Shown here one piece after another: positions 33,601-43,837 of a stretch of DNA of 51,059 nucleotides. Position numbers and translations under genes: made by a program. The stretch is from NCBI RefSeq assembly GCF_000718165.1, contig NZ_JOEY01000058.1, forward strand, positions 1 to 51,059, written 5' to 3'. Position 1 is the first letter of the stretch. Every line of letters begins with the position of its first letter. The notes beneath the pieces were generated by a model. It saw nothing but the letters and a program-made list of their open reading frames with translations, had not been told where the DNA came from and did not search any database. The DNA is from Streptomyces fulvoviolaceus. GTDB lineage: Bacteria > Actinomycetota > Actinomycetes > Streptomycetales > Streptomycetaceae.

Positions 33601-34527
33601 ATGTCCCCTCTCCTGCGCCCTGCCGCTCTCACCGACGCCCCGGTCGTCACCGACCTCCTCAACGAGATCGACCGGATCGAGATCGGCCGGGCCGAGACTG
33701 ATCTGCACACGGTGGAGGCCGACCTCAAGCATCCCGAGCTCGACCTCGAACGCGACTCCTGGCTCGCTTTCGAGGGACAACGGCTCGTGGCGTACGGACT
33801 GTTGTGGGACGACTCGCAGGGCGAGCGGATCGACGCAGACCACTATGTGCTGCCCGACCATCAGCGGGCCGGGGAACTCATTCTGGAGGCGATGGAGGCC
33901 AGGGCACTGGAGAAGGCGCGAGCCAACGGCGCGGAGCGGGCGGTGGTGCATCTGCACCTCAATGCGGAGCCCACGACCGACCTCGCGCTGCTCCGCGGGC
34001 GGGGCTGGTCCGTCGTACGGCGCTATCACGTGCTGCAGCGGGCTCTGCGGTCCGGTGAAGAGCCGGCTCCCCAGCCGCCCGCGGGGGTTCGGGTGCGGGC
34101 GTGCGGCAGCGAGGCGGACCGAGAGCGTGTGCACGCGTTGTACCAGTCCTCCTTCGCCGAGCACTTCGACTTCCAGCCGCGCGAGTACCGGCCGTGGCTG
34201 CACGACGTCGGCGCCGACCTGCTCGACTGGTCCCTGGTGTGGATCGTCGGCACCGAGGATCTCGGGGATGTGGGGTTCCTGATCGCCCGCGACGATCGCG
34301 AGGCCATGGGGTGGATCCGGAGCATCGGCGTCGTACGCGAGGCACGCGGCCGGCAGCTCGGCGGGCTTCTGCTGCGGCACGCCTTCGCGGCCTTCGCCGC
34401 CCGGGGCCGGGACACCGTCGGCCTCGGTGTGGACACCTCGAACGCGACCGGGGCCCCCGAGCTGTACGCGCGCAACGGAATGACCGTCCACTACGCGGTC
34501 GACACCTGGGAGATCGTGGTGAGTTGA
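33601..34527 (+). CDS. Double-GNAT acetyltransferase
   Basis: 308 aa made of two GNAT domains in tandem (about 1-150 and 165-308). The second has the acetyl-CoA loop region IGVVREARGRQLGGLLLRHA and the terminal NATGAPELYARNGMTVHY segment. The first is degenerate (LPDHQRAGELILEAM) and probably structural. This layout recalls mycothiol synthase MshD and other two-domain GNATs, but I cannot assign a substrate. Start chosen at ATG 33601 (MSPLLRPAAL). Convergent with the serine hydrolase, 13 bp apart. Confidence 0.85.
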   Translation: MSPLLRPAALTDAPVVTDLLNEIDRIEIGRAETDLHTVEADLKHPELDLERDSWLAFEGQRLVAYGLLWDDSQGERIDADHYVLPDHQRAGELILEAMEARALEKARANGAERAVVHLHLNAEPTTDLALLRGRGWSVVRRYHVLQRALRSGEEPAPQPPAGVRVRACGSEADRERVHALYQSSFAEHFDFQPREYRPWLHDVGADLLDWSLVWIVGTEDLGDVGFLIARDDREAMGWIRSIGVVREARGRQLGGLLLRHAFAAFAARGRDTVGLGVDTSNATGAPELYARNGMTVHYAVDTWEIVVS

Positions 34528-34540
34528 GGACGGCGGCCGC

Positions 34541-35722
34541 TCAGTGGTCGCCGCGCAGCACCGCGCACACGAAGTTCTCCTGAATGGCGCGCAGCTTCCG
34601 CAGGCGTGGGGCGTCCCGGGACTCGTTGATCTGGCTGGTGACGGAGAACGTCAGGGAACGCCGGCCGTCCGGGGTCGCCGCGATCAGCTGCGTGTAGCCC
34701 GGGAAGTTGCCGGTGTGGCCCAGGACGACGCCGCACCGCGTCTCGTAGCGGAAGATCGCCAGTCCCGCGGTGTTGCGCCCAGGTCCGGCGGGTTCGGACG
34801 CGCCCTCGATCCACTGCCGCTGCTCCCGTACGACGTCCCTGCCGTAGAGCCGTCCGCCGGCGTAGCCGCGAACGAAGCGGGTCATGTCGGCGGGCGTGGA
34901 GACGATGCCTCCGGACGCCCACACGCCCGAGGCGCTGAGGATCTCGCTGACGTCCTCCGCGGGCGCGGGCGGGTCCACGTCGTAGCCGTGCAGGTAGGGC
35001 TCGGGCAGCCGGTAGCCCTGCGGAAGGCTGGTGGCGCGCAGGCGGAGCGGCGCGTCGACCAGCTTGCGCAGCAGTTCTTCGTACGGGGTGCGGGTGGCCG
35101 CTTCCGCCATCAGGGCGACGGCGATGTTGTCCGAGTTGGAATAGAGGTACCGGGAGCCCGGTGTGAAGCGCAGGGGCTCGTCGGCCACGTAGTCCAGCAG
35201 GCGGCGGGAGTCGAAGTGGTGGCGCGGGTCGGCTCTCAGCTCCTTCAGGAAGCCGGGGGCCTCTGAGAAGTCCGGCAGGCCACTGGTGTGGTTCAGGAGC
35301 TGGCGCAGGGTCACGTCACCCCAGGCTTCGGGCAGGCGTGGCAGGCGCTTGCGCAGGGTGTCGTCCAGGCGCAGGGCGCGGTGGTCGACCAGCGTGAGCG
35401 CCACGGCGCCGCTGAAGGCCTTGGCCGTGCTCGCGATGCGCATGTGGTCGTCGGCGTGGGGCGGCCGGCCCGTACGGAGATCGGCGACTCCGGCTCGTAG
35501 GACTCGGCTCTCCTTGCCGCGCCGCAGCACGGCGATGAGTCCGGGCGGGCCTCCCGGACTCCGTACGAACCGGTCGATCTGTTGCTGCAGCGCGTGGTCG
35601 CCGGCCGGTTCCGCTCCGCCATCGGCGGCATTGCCGACGGCGGCCGGGGCCAGTGCGGACAGACAGACCGCGACGACGGACACCGCCCGCAGTCGTGGCC
35701 GGAGGGTGTGACGGAGGGGCAT
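34541..35722 (-). CDS. Exported serine hydrolase, beta-lactamase/DD-peptidase fold
   Basis: 393 aa with a signal peptide (cleavage near NAADG, residues 31-35). Class C-type motifs are intact: Ser98-x-x-Lys101 in ASTAK, Tyr194-Ser-Asn196, and HTG in GHTGNFPG. Family members are D-alanyl-D-alanine carboxypeptidases or esterases; the similarity (LNHTSGLPDF, RFTPGSRYLYSNSD) is to Streptomyces R61-like DD-peptidases. Acts outside the membrane, probably on peptidoglycan. ATG 35722 has GGGAG upstream. Followed on the chromosome by the DUF1996 gene on the same strand. Confidence 0.9.
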   Translation of the reverse strand: MPLRHTLRPRLRAVSVVAVCLSALAPAAVGNAADGGAEPAGDHALQQQIDRFVRSPGGPPGLIAVLRRGKESRVLRAGVADLRTGRPPHADDHMRIASTAKAFSGAVALTLVDHRALRLDDTLRKRLPRLPEAWGDVTLRQLLNHTSGLPDFSEAPGFLKELRADPRHHFDSRRLLDYVADEPLRFTPGSRYLYSNSDNIAVALMAEAATRTPYEELLRKLVDAPLRLRATSLPQGYRLPEPYLHGYDVDPPAPAEDVSEILSASGVWASGGIVSTPADMTRFVRGYAGGRLYGRDVVREQRQWIEGASEPAGPGRNTAGLAIFRYETRCGVVLGHTGNFPGYTQLIAATPDGRRSLTFSVTSQINESRDAPRLRKLRAIQENFVCAVLRGDH

Positions 35723-35843
35723 CGAGGCTCCCGGGGGGGGTGGGCGATGTGGCAGATCAAGCTCACCGCCCGGGAAAGCCTCGTGCCCCTCGTGCTGCTG
35801 CATACGGCCCAGTGCATTCAGGGTGAACGCACGCCGGGCGCAC

Positions 35844-37820
35844 TCACATGTGTCCGCGCCTGGTGCGCCGTAGCAGCAGGAAACCGGAGATGAGGAGGAC
35901 CGCTCCGATCGCGGCCGGCCACAGCTGGGTGCCGGTCTCGGCGAGGCTGCCCTGGCTGCCCTGCGGTGCGGTCTCCGCACCGGCGGGAGGCTGCGCCACG
36001 GCACCGGTCGACTCGCTGTCGTCCTGAGGGCGGGTCCAGGGGGAAGGCGAGGCGATGCTCTGTGCGGGTGAGGGCGTCGTGTCGCTCTTGGGAGCGTCGT
36101 CGCCGGGCGGGGTGGAGGCCGGTGTGCCGGTCTCGGGCTGCGCGGTCGGCTCGCCGACGGAGCCGCCGGGCTGCGGCTCGTCGTTCCCGCCGGTCGGGGC
36201 CTCGGAGGTCGGTGTCGGCTGCTCCTGCGGCTCGTCGTCGGATCCGGGGTCCTCGTCCGAGCCGGAACCGGAGCCATTGTCCGGGCCCCCGCCGGAACCG
36301 GGCTCCTGGTCCGAGCCCGCGCCGCACTGGCGGCCGTCGTTGACGCAGTCGACCATCTCGCCCATGAGGTCTTCGTCGAAGACGTTGATGAAGTCGCCGT
36401 GGTCGGTGACGGGCTTGTGCTGCTGCTCGGGGAAGGAGTCCACGGCGAAGAGCGGCACGGTGCGGCCGCCGTCCTCGAGACTCGGGGCGTCGACGTCGTA
36501 GACGATGCGCTGCACGAGCTGCGGGATGGCCTGGAATCCGGCCGGGCAGGCGCCGTCCGCCTGGCCGAACGCCACATGCGTGCGGTGGTTGGCGCTGTCG
36601 ATGTTGCGTCCGTCCCAGCAGCTCTGGAACCTGAACGTGCGGACCACGTCGCTGCCCTGCGGGCAGAGCGGGTACTTGTCCTTCAGCTGCCGGTCCTCGA
36701 AGCCGGTGCAGCTCCAGGACGCGTTGGCGTTGGCGGTTCCGTTGACGAACGCCTTGGCGTCGCCGGTGATGATGCGAAGCAGCCGCGGCATGGCCGTGAC
36801 CTTGCTCTGCGGGTTGCCCACGAACGTGAGGGTCGCCTGCTCGGGCGTGACGATCTCACCGGCGTTGCCCTCGGTGGCGCCGCCGGGCGCGTTCGCGTCC
36901 TGCTCCTGTGTCCCGTTCTGCAGCCTCAACACGGGCCAGAAGTACGAGGACTTGTCGCCCTGGTCCACACAGCTGGTGTCGCCGTTGGCCAGGTCCTCGT
37001 CGCTCGCGAAGGCGTCGTTGGCCTGGTTGCCGACGTAGTCGTGGAAGTGGTGGGCGCCATTGGAGACACCCGGGGCGACGATCACGTTGTCCGAGTTGAA
37101 CACGCCGTTCGCGTTCACGCCGCAGCTGGTGACGAAGGTGCCGCGGGAGGCGTCACCCTCGGGCGCCGGGTTCTGGACGTTCGGCTGGACGGTGGTGATG
37201 TCGGCGAAGTCGGCGGCGACGGGGCCGTTGCCGGCCTGCCCGCCGTTGCCCGACTGCTGCTCGTTCCCGCCCTGCTCGTCGTCGCCCTGTCCGTCCTCGC
37301 CTTGGTCGTTGCCCTGCTGCCCGTCCTGGGCGTCGTTCGCGTCGCCGTTCTGGTTCTCGGATGCGCGCAGTGTGCACGCGGCCAGGGCGTCGAGGCCTTC
37401 GGGGCGGGCTCCCACGCGGTCGAGGGCGGCGGCGATGCGTGCGATCGTCGCGGTCCGCTCCTCGTTCAGCGGATCGACGATCTCGCTGTCGCGCTCCGCC
37501 GCCCGCGCCGGATCCTGCAGTTGCTGGTAGGCGGCGGCTATCTGCTGGTCCAGCAGGGCCAGTTCCTTGTCGACGTCGGCCCTCGCGCCGTCCGGCACGG
37601 TCGTCAACGCGGTGCCGACGTCCGGGCAGTCGATCGTGGTTCCCCAGGCGGAAGAGGCTCCGTCGTCCGCCTGCCGGGTCGTGTAGGCGTCCGAGCCGCC
37701 TTCGGTCGCCGAGGCGTACACATTGGCAGCCACCAGCCCACCACCACCCAGCATCAGGGCTACTGCGGCAAAGGTCGCACGTCGTGCGCCTGTTGGGCGT
37801 CTGCGGTTGCTGCGTCCCAC
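35844..37820 (-). CDS. DUF1996 cell-wall protein with LAETG sortase signal
   Basis: 658 aa: N-terminal signal/anchor, a helical part ([20 protein letters not shown]), a Gln/Asn/Gly/Asp-rich linker (about 155-200), the DUF1996 domain (about 205-510, with [40 protein letters not shown] and several cysteines), a long acidic Pro/Ser/Thr region, then LAETG (626-630), a hydrophobic segment and RRTRRGHM. LAxTG is the signal used by Streptomyces class E sortases, so the domain is probably displayed on the wall. GTG start with AGGAG 7 nt upstream. DUF1996 function is unknown; the conserved HHFHD suggests metal binding. Confidence 0.9.
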   Translation of the reverse strand: MGRSNRRRPTGARRATFAAVALMLGGGGLVAANVYASATEGGSDAYTTRQADDGASSAWGTTIDCPDVGTALTTVPDGARADVDKELALLDQQIAAAYQQLQDPARAAERDSEIVDPLNEERTATIARIAAALDRVGARPEGLDALAACTLRASENQNGDANDAQDGQQGNDQGEDGQGDDEQGGNEQQSGNGGQAGNGPVAADFADITTVQPNVQNPAPEGDASRGTFVTSCGVNANGVFNSDNVIVAPGVSNGAHHFHDYVGNQANDAFASDEDLANGDTSCVDQGDKSSYFWPVLRLQNGTQEQDANAPGGATEGNAGEIVTPEQATLTFVGNPQSKVTAMPRLLRIITGDAKAFVNGTANANASWSCTGFEDRQLKDKYPLCPQGSDVVRTFRFQSCWDGRNIDSANHRTHVAFGQADGACPAGFQAIPQLVQRIVYDVDAPSLEDGGRTVPLFAVDSFPEQQHKPVTDHGDFINVFDEDLMGEMVDCVNDGRQCGAGSDQEPGSGGGPDNGSGSGSDEDPGSDDEPQEQPTPTSEAPTGGNDEPQPGGSVGEPTAQPETGTPASTPPGDDAPKSDTTPSPAQSIASPSPWTRPQDDSESTGAVAQPPAGAETAPQGSQGSLAETGTQLWPAAIGAVLLISGFLLLRRTRRGHM

Positions 37821-38029
37821 GGAAGTACTCCTGCGCGTGTCGGCCGTCCGGGCATGGAAATCCCTCGCCCCATACGGACGCGAGACCCCGAGTGTTCAAC
37901 CGAATCAGAAATTCACAGCACCCTCATATGAGATTCGGGTGTCTTCGGACGCCTCCGGGCCCTTTCGGCGCCGTGGCCAGGCAATCCAGGCGCCGTGGAG
38001 CGCGAGCGGCTTCTGTCACTCTGTGCCGC

Positions 38030-38470
38030 ATGACACACGAATCCGTGCCCGGAGTCGGCGACAGCGCCCCGGCCTCCTCCCTGACCGTGGCCGCCGCTGT
38101 GATCATCGACGCCGGCCGCCTGCTCGTCGTCAGCAAGAAGGCGGCGCCGGACGTCTACTACCTGCCGGGAGGCAAGCCCGATCCGGGCGAGACCCTGGAG
38201 GCGGCGCTGCTGCGCGAGCTGCGGGAGGAGCTCGGTCTCGTTCCCGTCGACTGGCGTCTCCTGCAGGTGGTCGAGGCGGTCGCGGCGCTCGAGGGGGTTC
38301 CGATGACGATGACGGTGTACGAGACGACCATCGCCGGCGTTCCGCGCCCCGCCGCCGAGTTGGCGAGCATGCGCTGGGTGACGGGACGCGAGGCCGATCT
38401 CACGCTGGCGCCCGCGGTGCGGGACCATGTCGTGCCGCTGCTCCGCTCCAGGAACGCCCTGGCTGCATGA
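38030..38470 (+). CDS. Nudix hydrolase
   Basis: 146 aa with a complete Nudix box (47-69): GGKPDPGETLEAALLRELRE followed by ELGL, matching GX5EX7REUXEEXGU. It hydrolyses a nucleoside-diphosphate-linked compound; YYLPGGKPDPGE is common in broad-specificity or 8-oxo-dGTP-type members. ATG 38030 chosen; the frame extends upstream without a ribosome site. Followed after 63 bp by a lipoprotein gene on the same strand. Confidence 0.92.
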   Translation: MTHESVPGVGDSAPASSLTVAAAVIIDAGRLLVVSKKAAPDVYYLPGGKPDPGETLEAALLRELREELGLVPVDWRLLQVVEAVAALEGVPMTMTVYETTIAGVPRPAAELASMRWVTGREADLTLAPAVRDHVVPLLRSRNALAA

Positions 38471-38533
38471 CCCCTTTCTCCCCCGCCTACTCTGACGGTT
38501 CTGAGATTCGCTGTTCGAAGGGGAGAGACTGCA

Positions 38534-39214
38534 ATGCAGGTCAGGGTGGGGAACACCTGGCGCCCATGGGCCCATGTGGCGCTGTTGGCGGGTGTGTTGA
38601 CGGGGTGCTCGGAGGCCTCTGAGGGGGAGGCGGAAACCTCTTCCCGTACGTCGGCCACGGCTGATGCGAGCGGTCGGAGCGACGGGAAGGCCCGAAGCGG
38701 GGGCACCATCGGTGCCGCCGGCTCGGCGTGCGAACTCCCCGTCACCTTCGACATCGCCGAGGACTGGACGGCTGAGGCGGTCGAGAACAGTCCCTCCTCG
38801 GACGGCACCGGGGAGACGGAGGACGAACTCGCCGACCTCGTCCTGCGTCAGGGACCGGTCGCCCTCGTGTGCGAGGTCGACGCCAAGCCCGCGGGCAACA
38901 TCGGCTACCTCCGCGTGTGGACCGGCGAGCCGGGCGACGCCGACGCGCGCACGGTGCTGGAGGAGTTCGTGGCGGCCGAGGGCGATGTGAGCAAGGAGCA
39001 GTACCGCTCGTTCCAGACGGGGGATCTCAAGGGTGTGGAGGTGGATTACCTCTACACCAGCGAGCTTCTGGAGGAGACGCAGCAGGAGACCGCGCTCGCC
39101 GTCACCACGCCGCAGGGCCCGGTCGTCCTCCATCTCGGCGGGCTGGACAGCGAGGAGCACGAGGCGATGCTCCCGGCGTTCGAGCTCGCGAAGAGCAGTC
39201 TGAGCGTCGGTTAG
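38534..39214 (+). CDS. Secreted lipoprotein of unknown function
   Basis: 226 aa. Signal peptide with lipobox LTGC (Cys25), a Ser/Thr/Glu-rich tether to about residue 60, then one domain containing ACELPVTFDIAEDWTAEAV, LVCEVDAKPAGNIGYLRVWT and HLGGLDSEEHEAMLPAFELA. This resembles LpqN/PsbP-like folds, but only loosely. GGGGAGAG precedes the ATG. A strong terminator follows immediately. Confidence 0.85.
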   Translation: MQVRVGNTWRPWAHVALLAGVLTGCSEASEGEAETSSRTSATADASGRSDGKARSGGTIGAAGSACELPVTFDIAEDWTAEAVENSPSSDGTGETEDELADLVLRQGPVALVCEVDAKPAGNIGYLRVWTGEPGDADARTVLEEFVAAEGDVSKEQYRSFQTGDLKGVEVDYLYTSELLEETQQETALAVTTPQGPVVLHLGGLDSEEHEAMLPAFELAKSSLSVG

Positions 39215-39219
39215 GTGCC

Positions 39220-39250
39220 GTGCCCGGCACCACGGGTCGGTGCCGGGCAC
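39220..39250. terminator. Bidirectional terminator, lipoprotein/GH10
   Basis: Perfect 12-bp arms GTGCCCGGCACC and GGTGCCGGGCAC with a 7-nt loop, between the convergent stops at 39214 and 39268. Confidence 0.9.
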
Positions 39251-39267
39251 GATGTGTCGCCGAGCGG

Positions 39268-40710
<1,443 letters not shown>

Positions 40711-40744
40711 TCATGGTCCATCGCAATTGGCCAAAGGAGACCCA

Positions 40745-40798
40745 ATGGGAAGCGACGGTCTCGCGACGCCTCTTGCGTTACCGGCTCGCCCCGCTTAG
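40745..40798 (+). CDS. Possible 17-aa peptide with TTA codon
   Basis: A strong AAAGGAG (40734-40740) sits 4 nt before an ATG that encodes MGSDGLATPLALPARPA and stops at TAG 40798. One leucine is TTA, the rare bldA-dependent codon in Streptomyces. The frame is divergent from the xylanase, on the far side of its promoter. It could be a leader or small peptide, or a chance match; nothing downstream on the plus strand is an obvious target. Confidence 0.3.
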   Translation: MGSDGLATPLALPARPA

Positions 40799-40802
40799 AT
40801 TC

Positions 40803-40839
40803 GGCGAACATTCGCCTACAGCTTCGAATGTTTCGAAGC
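40803..40839. promoter_or_regulatory. Distal palindromes upstream of the xylanase gene
   Basis: GGCGAA-CA-TTCGCC (40803-40816) and GCTTCGAA-TGT-TTCGAAGC (40821-40839). The second is a close relative of the palindrome at 40633-40651, about 180 bp away, suggesting cooperative or looping repression. Confidence 0.55.
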
Positions 40840-40853
40840 CTCTGCGCCGAGAC

Positions 40854-41486
40854 CTACGAGCCCGTATAGGCCCCGATCGTCGCCGCGGTCGTGGCCGCCA
40901 CCGTCTCCGCGTCGGCACCCGAGGCGGCGTACGCGGCACCCCATTCCTCGCCCGACCTGGTCATGTACTGCTTTGCCTCGGGGGAGTTCTGCCAGGCCTC
41001 GGCGTCCCCCTTGGTGATGTCGCCGCCCGCGAGGTGTTCGCCGAGGCCGAGGAAGGCCAGGTCCCAGCCGATACCGACCGCCCCGGGCCCGAACTGCCCC
41101 CAGAACTCCTCCGGCACCACGGCCACATGCTCCAGTTCGAGCACCGTCCGCTCCTCACCCTCCGGGGCGAGGCGCAGCTCGACCTCGCTGAAGCCCGGGT
41201 CCGGTCCGTACAGCCAGCTCACCCGCAGCCGCGTCGGCTCGGTGCACTCGAGGATCTCGCCGCCCGCATTGCCCTCGAGCTGGTAGCGGCCGCCGACCTT
41301 GAACTCGCCGCTCACCGGCAGGAACCACCGCGGGATCCGCTCGGGCGAGGTCACCGCGTCCCACACGTCGGCGACTTCGGCGTCGTAGGTCCGGCGCAGC
41401 AGCACCGTGCGGGCCTCGCCCGCCTCGACCTGCCGGATGCCGACTTCCCGGTGCAGCCGGTTGATCTCGTCGACGATGTCACTCAT
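40854..41486 (-). CDS. SRPBCC/AHSA1-domain protein
   Basis: 210 aa: an AHSA1-like START fold (about 25-150, with LLRRTYDAEVADVWDAVTSP, RIPRWFLPVSGEFKVGGRYQ and GWDLAFLGLGEHLAGG) and a short helical tail. Such proteins bind hydrophobic ligands or act as co-chaperones. Its start overlaps the ArsR gene's end by 8 bp, the common ArsR-SRPBCC pair, so expression is probably set by that regulator. Confidence 0.9.
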   Translation of the reverse strand: MSDIVDEINRLHREVGIRQVEAGEARTVLLRRTYDAEVADVWDAVTSPERIPRWFLPVSGEFKVGGRYQLEGNAGGEILECTEPTRLRVSWLYGPDPGFSEVELRLAPEGEERTVLELEHVAVVPEEFWGQFGPGAVGIGWDLAFLGLGEHLAGGDITKGDAEAWQNSPEAKQYMTRSGEEWGAAYAASGADAETVAATTAATIGAYTGS

Positions 41487-41841
41487 CGCCGGCTCCTTCC
41501 TCTCTCAGTCTGCGTTCGCGCCTGCCTCGCGCGAGTTCCGTCCCGAGCGCGTCGAGCCGCTGCTCCCAGAAGCCCCGGAACCTGTCCAGCCAGGCGTCCA
41601 CCTCGCGCAGCGGGGCGGCCTCGACGGCGTACAACCGGCGGGTCCCCTCCGCCCGGACGGACGCGAAGCCGCTCTCCCGCAGCACCCGCAGGTGCTGCGA
41701 CACGGCCGGCTGGGAGATCCCGAACTCCTGACGGATGACGGCGCTGACCTCGCCCGACGCCTGCTCGCCCGAGGCGAGCAGCTCCAATATCCGGCGCCTG
41801 ACCGGATCCCCGAGTACGTCGAAGGCGTGCACGTGACCCAC
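41479..41841 (-). CDS. ArsR-family transcriptional regulator
   Basis: 120 aa winged helix: HAFDVLGDPVRRRILELLAS, then EFGISQPAVSQHLRVLRESG (recognition helix) and VRAEGTRRLYAVEAAPLREV (wing). No metal-binding ELCVCDL-type cysteines, so this is the non-metal SRPBCC-associated subgroup. GTG start at 41841. The palindrome CTTATATAAG just upstream may be its operator. First gene of the two-gene operon. Confidence 0.92.
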   Translation of the reverse strand: MGHVHAFDVLGDPVRRRILELLASGEQASGEVSAVIRQEFGISQPAVSQHLRVLRESGFASVRAEGTRRLYAVEAAPLREVDAWLDRFRGFWEQRLDALGTELARGRRERRLREEGAGDE

Positions 41842-41855
41842 TGTGCCACCGCTCG

Positions 41856-41865
41856 CTTATATAAG
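41856..41865 (-). promoter_or_regulatory. AT-rich palindrome before arsR
   Basis: CTTATATAAG, 15 bp upstream of the regulator start in otherwise GC-rich DNA; candidate -10 region and/or autoregulatory operator. Confidence 0.4.
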
Positions 41866-41940
41866 GCAAGGCTTAAACAGGACGCCGGTGCCGCGCAGAG
41901 AGCAGAGAGAGGTTGTGCGGCCCCGGGTCGTCCTTCGGTC

Positions 41941-43368
41941 TCACACGTGCGGCCGGTGCCCCCGCTCCTGGCGCGGGAAGGTCTGGTCCGCTCCCGGCAG
42001 CGTGGGCTTCGGCAGGGTGGCCACCTCCTCCTTCGCCTTCTCCAGCTGCTCCGCCGTGTCGTCGGGCAGGCGGGGCGGGCGCGGGCGGGTGTCCGCGAAG
42101 CGGAAGGCGGAGGAAAGGTCACCGAAGGCCGAGCGCCGCCAGTCGCTGACGTTCGGTTCGCCGACGCCCGTGAACCGCTCCAGGAACTGCAGGGCGGAGG
42201 TGTGGTCGAAGGCTTCGGAGGCGACCCAACCGCCCACCGTCCAGGGCGAGATGATGATGGCCGGGACACGGAAGCCGCCGCCGATCGGCAGCCCCTGGAC
42301 GAACTCGTCCGGCGTGCCCGCGGGCGGGGTCGGCGGGGCCACGTGGTCGAACAGGCCGTCGTTCTCGTCGTAGTTGAGGATGAACGCGGTCTTGCGCCAC
42401 ACCTTGGGGTTCGAGGCGATCGCCTCGATCTTCGACGCCACGAAGTCGGCGCCCGCGGCCGGGAGATAGTCGGGGTGCTCCGACTGGTAGCTGGTCGGCA
42501 TGATCCACGACACCGCCGGGAGACGGTCGTTGCGTGCATCGTCCTCGAAGGTGCCCTCCGGCTGCGGCCGCACGCCCCGCTCGTACAGGTCGGAGCCGGG
42601 CTGCGCGTTCTTGAACGTCGCGAACTGCTCCAGCATGTTGCAGCCGTAGTCGTCGTCCTGCTGGTACACCTTCCAGCTGACACCGGCCGCCTGCAGCCTT
42701 TCGGCGTACGTCGTCCAGCGGTACGGCGTCGGAGCGACGTTGCTGAGGATGGGACCGCCCTGCGTGCCGCCGGGGTCGATGCTGCCGGTCATCCACATCA
42801 GGCGGTTCGGCCAGGTCGGGCCGAACACCGAGCAGAAGTAGTTGTCGCAGACGGTGAAGGTCTCGGCGAGGGCGAACTGGAACGGGATGTCCTCGCGCGT
42901 GTAATAGCCCATCACGTACGGGCCGTTGACGCCGTCGGCCTTGCGGTGCGCCGGCAGCCACTGGTCCATCTTGCCGCCGTTCCACGCCTCGTGCTGCACG
43001 GACCAGGCGTGCGAGGTGGACGGGATGGCCTGCGCGCTCGACGTGTGGGTGTCGAGGTGGAAGGGCAGGAGGTAGCCCTTGGGGTTCTCGGCGTCCGGCT
43101 GGTAGAAGACGGACCGTCCGTTGTCGAGCCGCAGCGCGTCCGGGTCGGCGAAGCCGCGGACGCCGGACAGCGTGCCGAAGTAGTGGTCGAACGACCTGTT
43201 CTCCTGCATCAGCAGGACGACGTGCTCGATGTCCTGCAGCGAACTGTGCCTGGGCGGTTCGGCCGCGACGGCCTTCTGCACACTGGGCGGGAGGAGGGAG
43301 AGTGCCGCGGCGCCGCCCAGCGCCCCCGCGGCGGAGCCCAGGAGTCTACGACGAGTCAACTCGGCCAT
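41941..43368 (-). CDS. Exported phospholipase C / phosphoesterase (Tat substrate)
   Basis: 475 aa with a twin-arginine signal (LTRRRLLGSAAGALGGAAAL) and the phosphoesterase-family core: HVVLLMQENRSFDHYFGTLSG, SVFGPTWPNRLMWMTGSID, ILNYDENDGLFDHVAPPTPP and GFRVPAIIISPWTVGG. These are the metal and catalytic blocks of non-haemolytic bacterial phospholipase C (PF04185 type). It would hydrolyse phosphatidylcholine-like lipids outside the cell, for phosphate supply or lipid attack. ATG 43368; the sequence before it, TTCTTGAGAAGGGGCAATC-like on the minus strand, has AAGGGG. Confidence 0.92.
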   Translation of the reverse strand: MAELTRRRLLGSAAGALGGAAALSLLPPSVQKAVAAEPPRHSSLQDIEHVVLLMQENRSFDHYFGTLSGVRGFADPDALRLDNGRSVFYQPDAENPKGYLLPFHLDTHTSSAQAIPSTSHAWSVQHEAWNGGKMDQWLPAHRKADGVNGPYVMGYYTREDIPFQFALAETFTVCDNYFCSVFGPTWPNRLMWMTGSIDPGGTQGGPILSNVAPTPYRWTTYAERLQAAGVSWKVYQQDDDYGCNMLEQFATFKNAQPGSDLYERGVRPQPEGTFEDDARNDRLPAVSWIMPTSYQSEHPDYLPAAGADFVASKIEAIASNPKVWRKTAFILNYDENDGLFDHVAPPTPPAGTPDEFVQGLPIGGGFRVPAIIISPWTVGGWVASEAFDHTSALQFLERFTGVGEPNVSDWRRSAFGDLSSAFRFADTRPRPPRLPDDTAEQLEKAKEEVATLPKPTLPGADQTFPRQERGHRPHV

Positions 43369-43837
43369 GATTGCCCCTTCTTGAGCGGAGAGAAGCTCTT
43401 CTCGGTGGCGGTCGGCCCGCGTTGAGAAGCGGACCGCCGATCACTCTCCGCCCGGCCCGGCGCAGGGCATCAGGGGCACGTGATGAACATGTGGCCAACG
43501 CGCGGAAAGGGGTTGGCCAAGCCATGACCTGCGTGGTCGCGTCGTTGCCGGGGGGTTGCCCCGCCTTGGGAGAAAGGCGGCGGCTTCATGGATCGGAGGG
43601 CCCGACGGCTTCGCGCGGCGGCCCGCCTTTCCTGGCCGGGACGCGGCTCGGTCCGCGCGCTTCCCGGCATTCGGGCGGCCGGTCGCCTCATCCCCGAGAG
43701 CGGATGCCTGTGCGCACCCGTCCCGTGAGAGCGCGGCCGTATACACGCGATCTCGCCCGTCCAGGTGCGGTCGGGGCCCCTGGTGGCGCATTCTTGCTGT
43801 GTCGCCCGCGTGACGGCGTATGGACGAGGTAGGGCCG
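43369..43837. other. 469-bp intergenic region between plc and the first PP2C gene
   Basis: No gene seen. It holds the divergent promoters and a hairpin with perfect 8-bp arms TGGCCAAC (43492-43499) and GTTGGCCA (43512-43519). Open frames on both strands here lack starts and family character. Confidence 0.55.
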
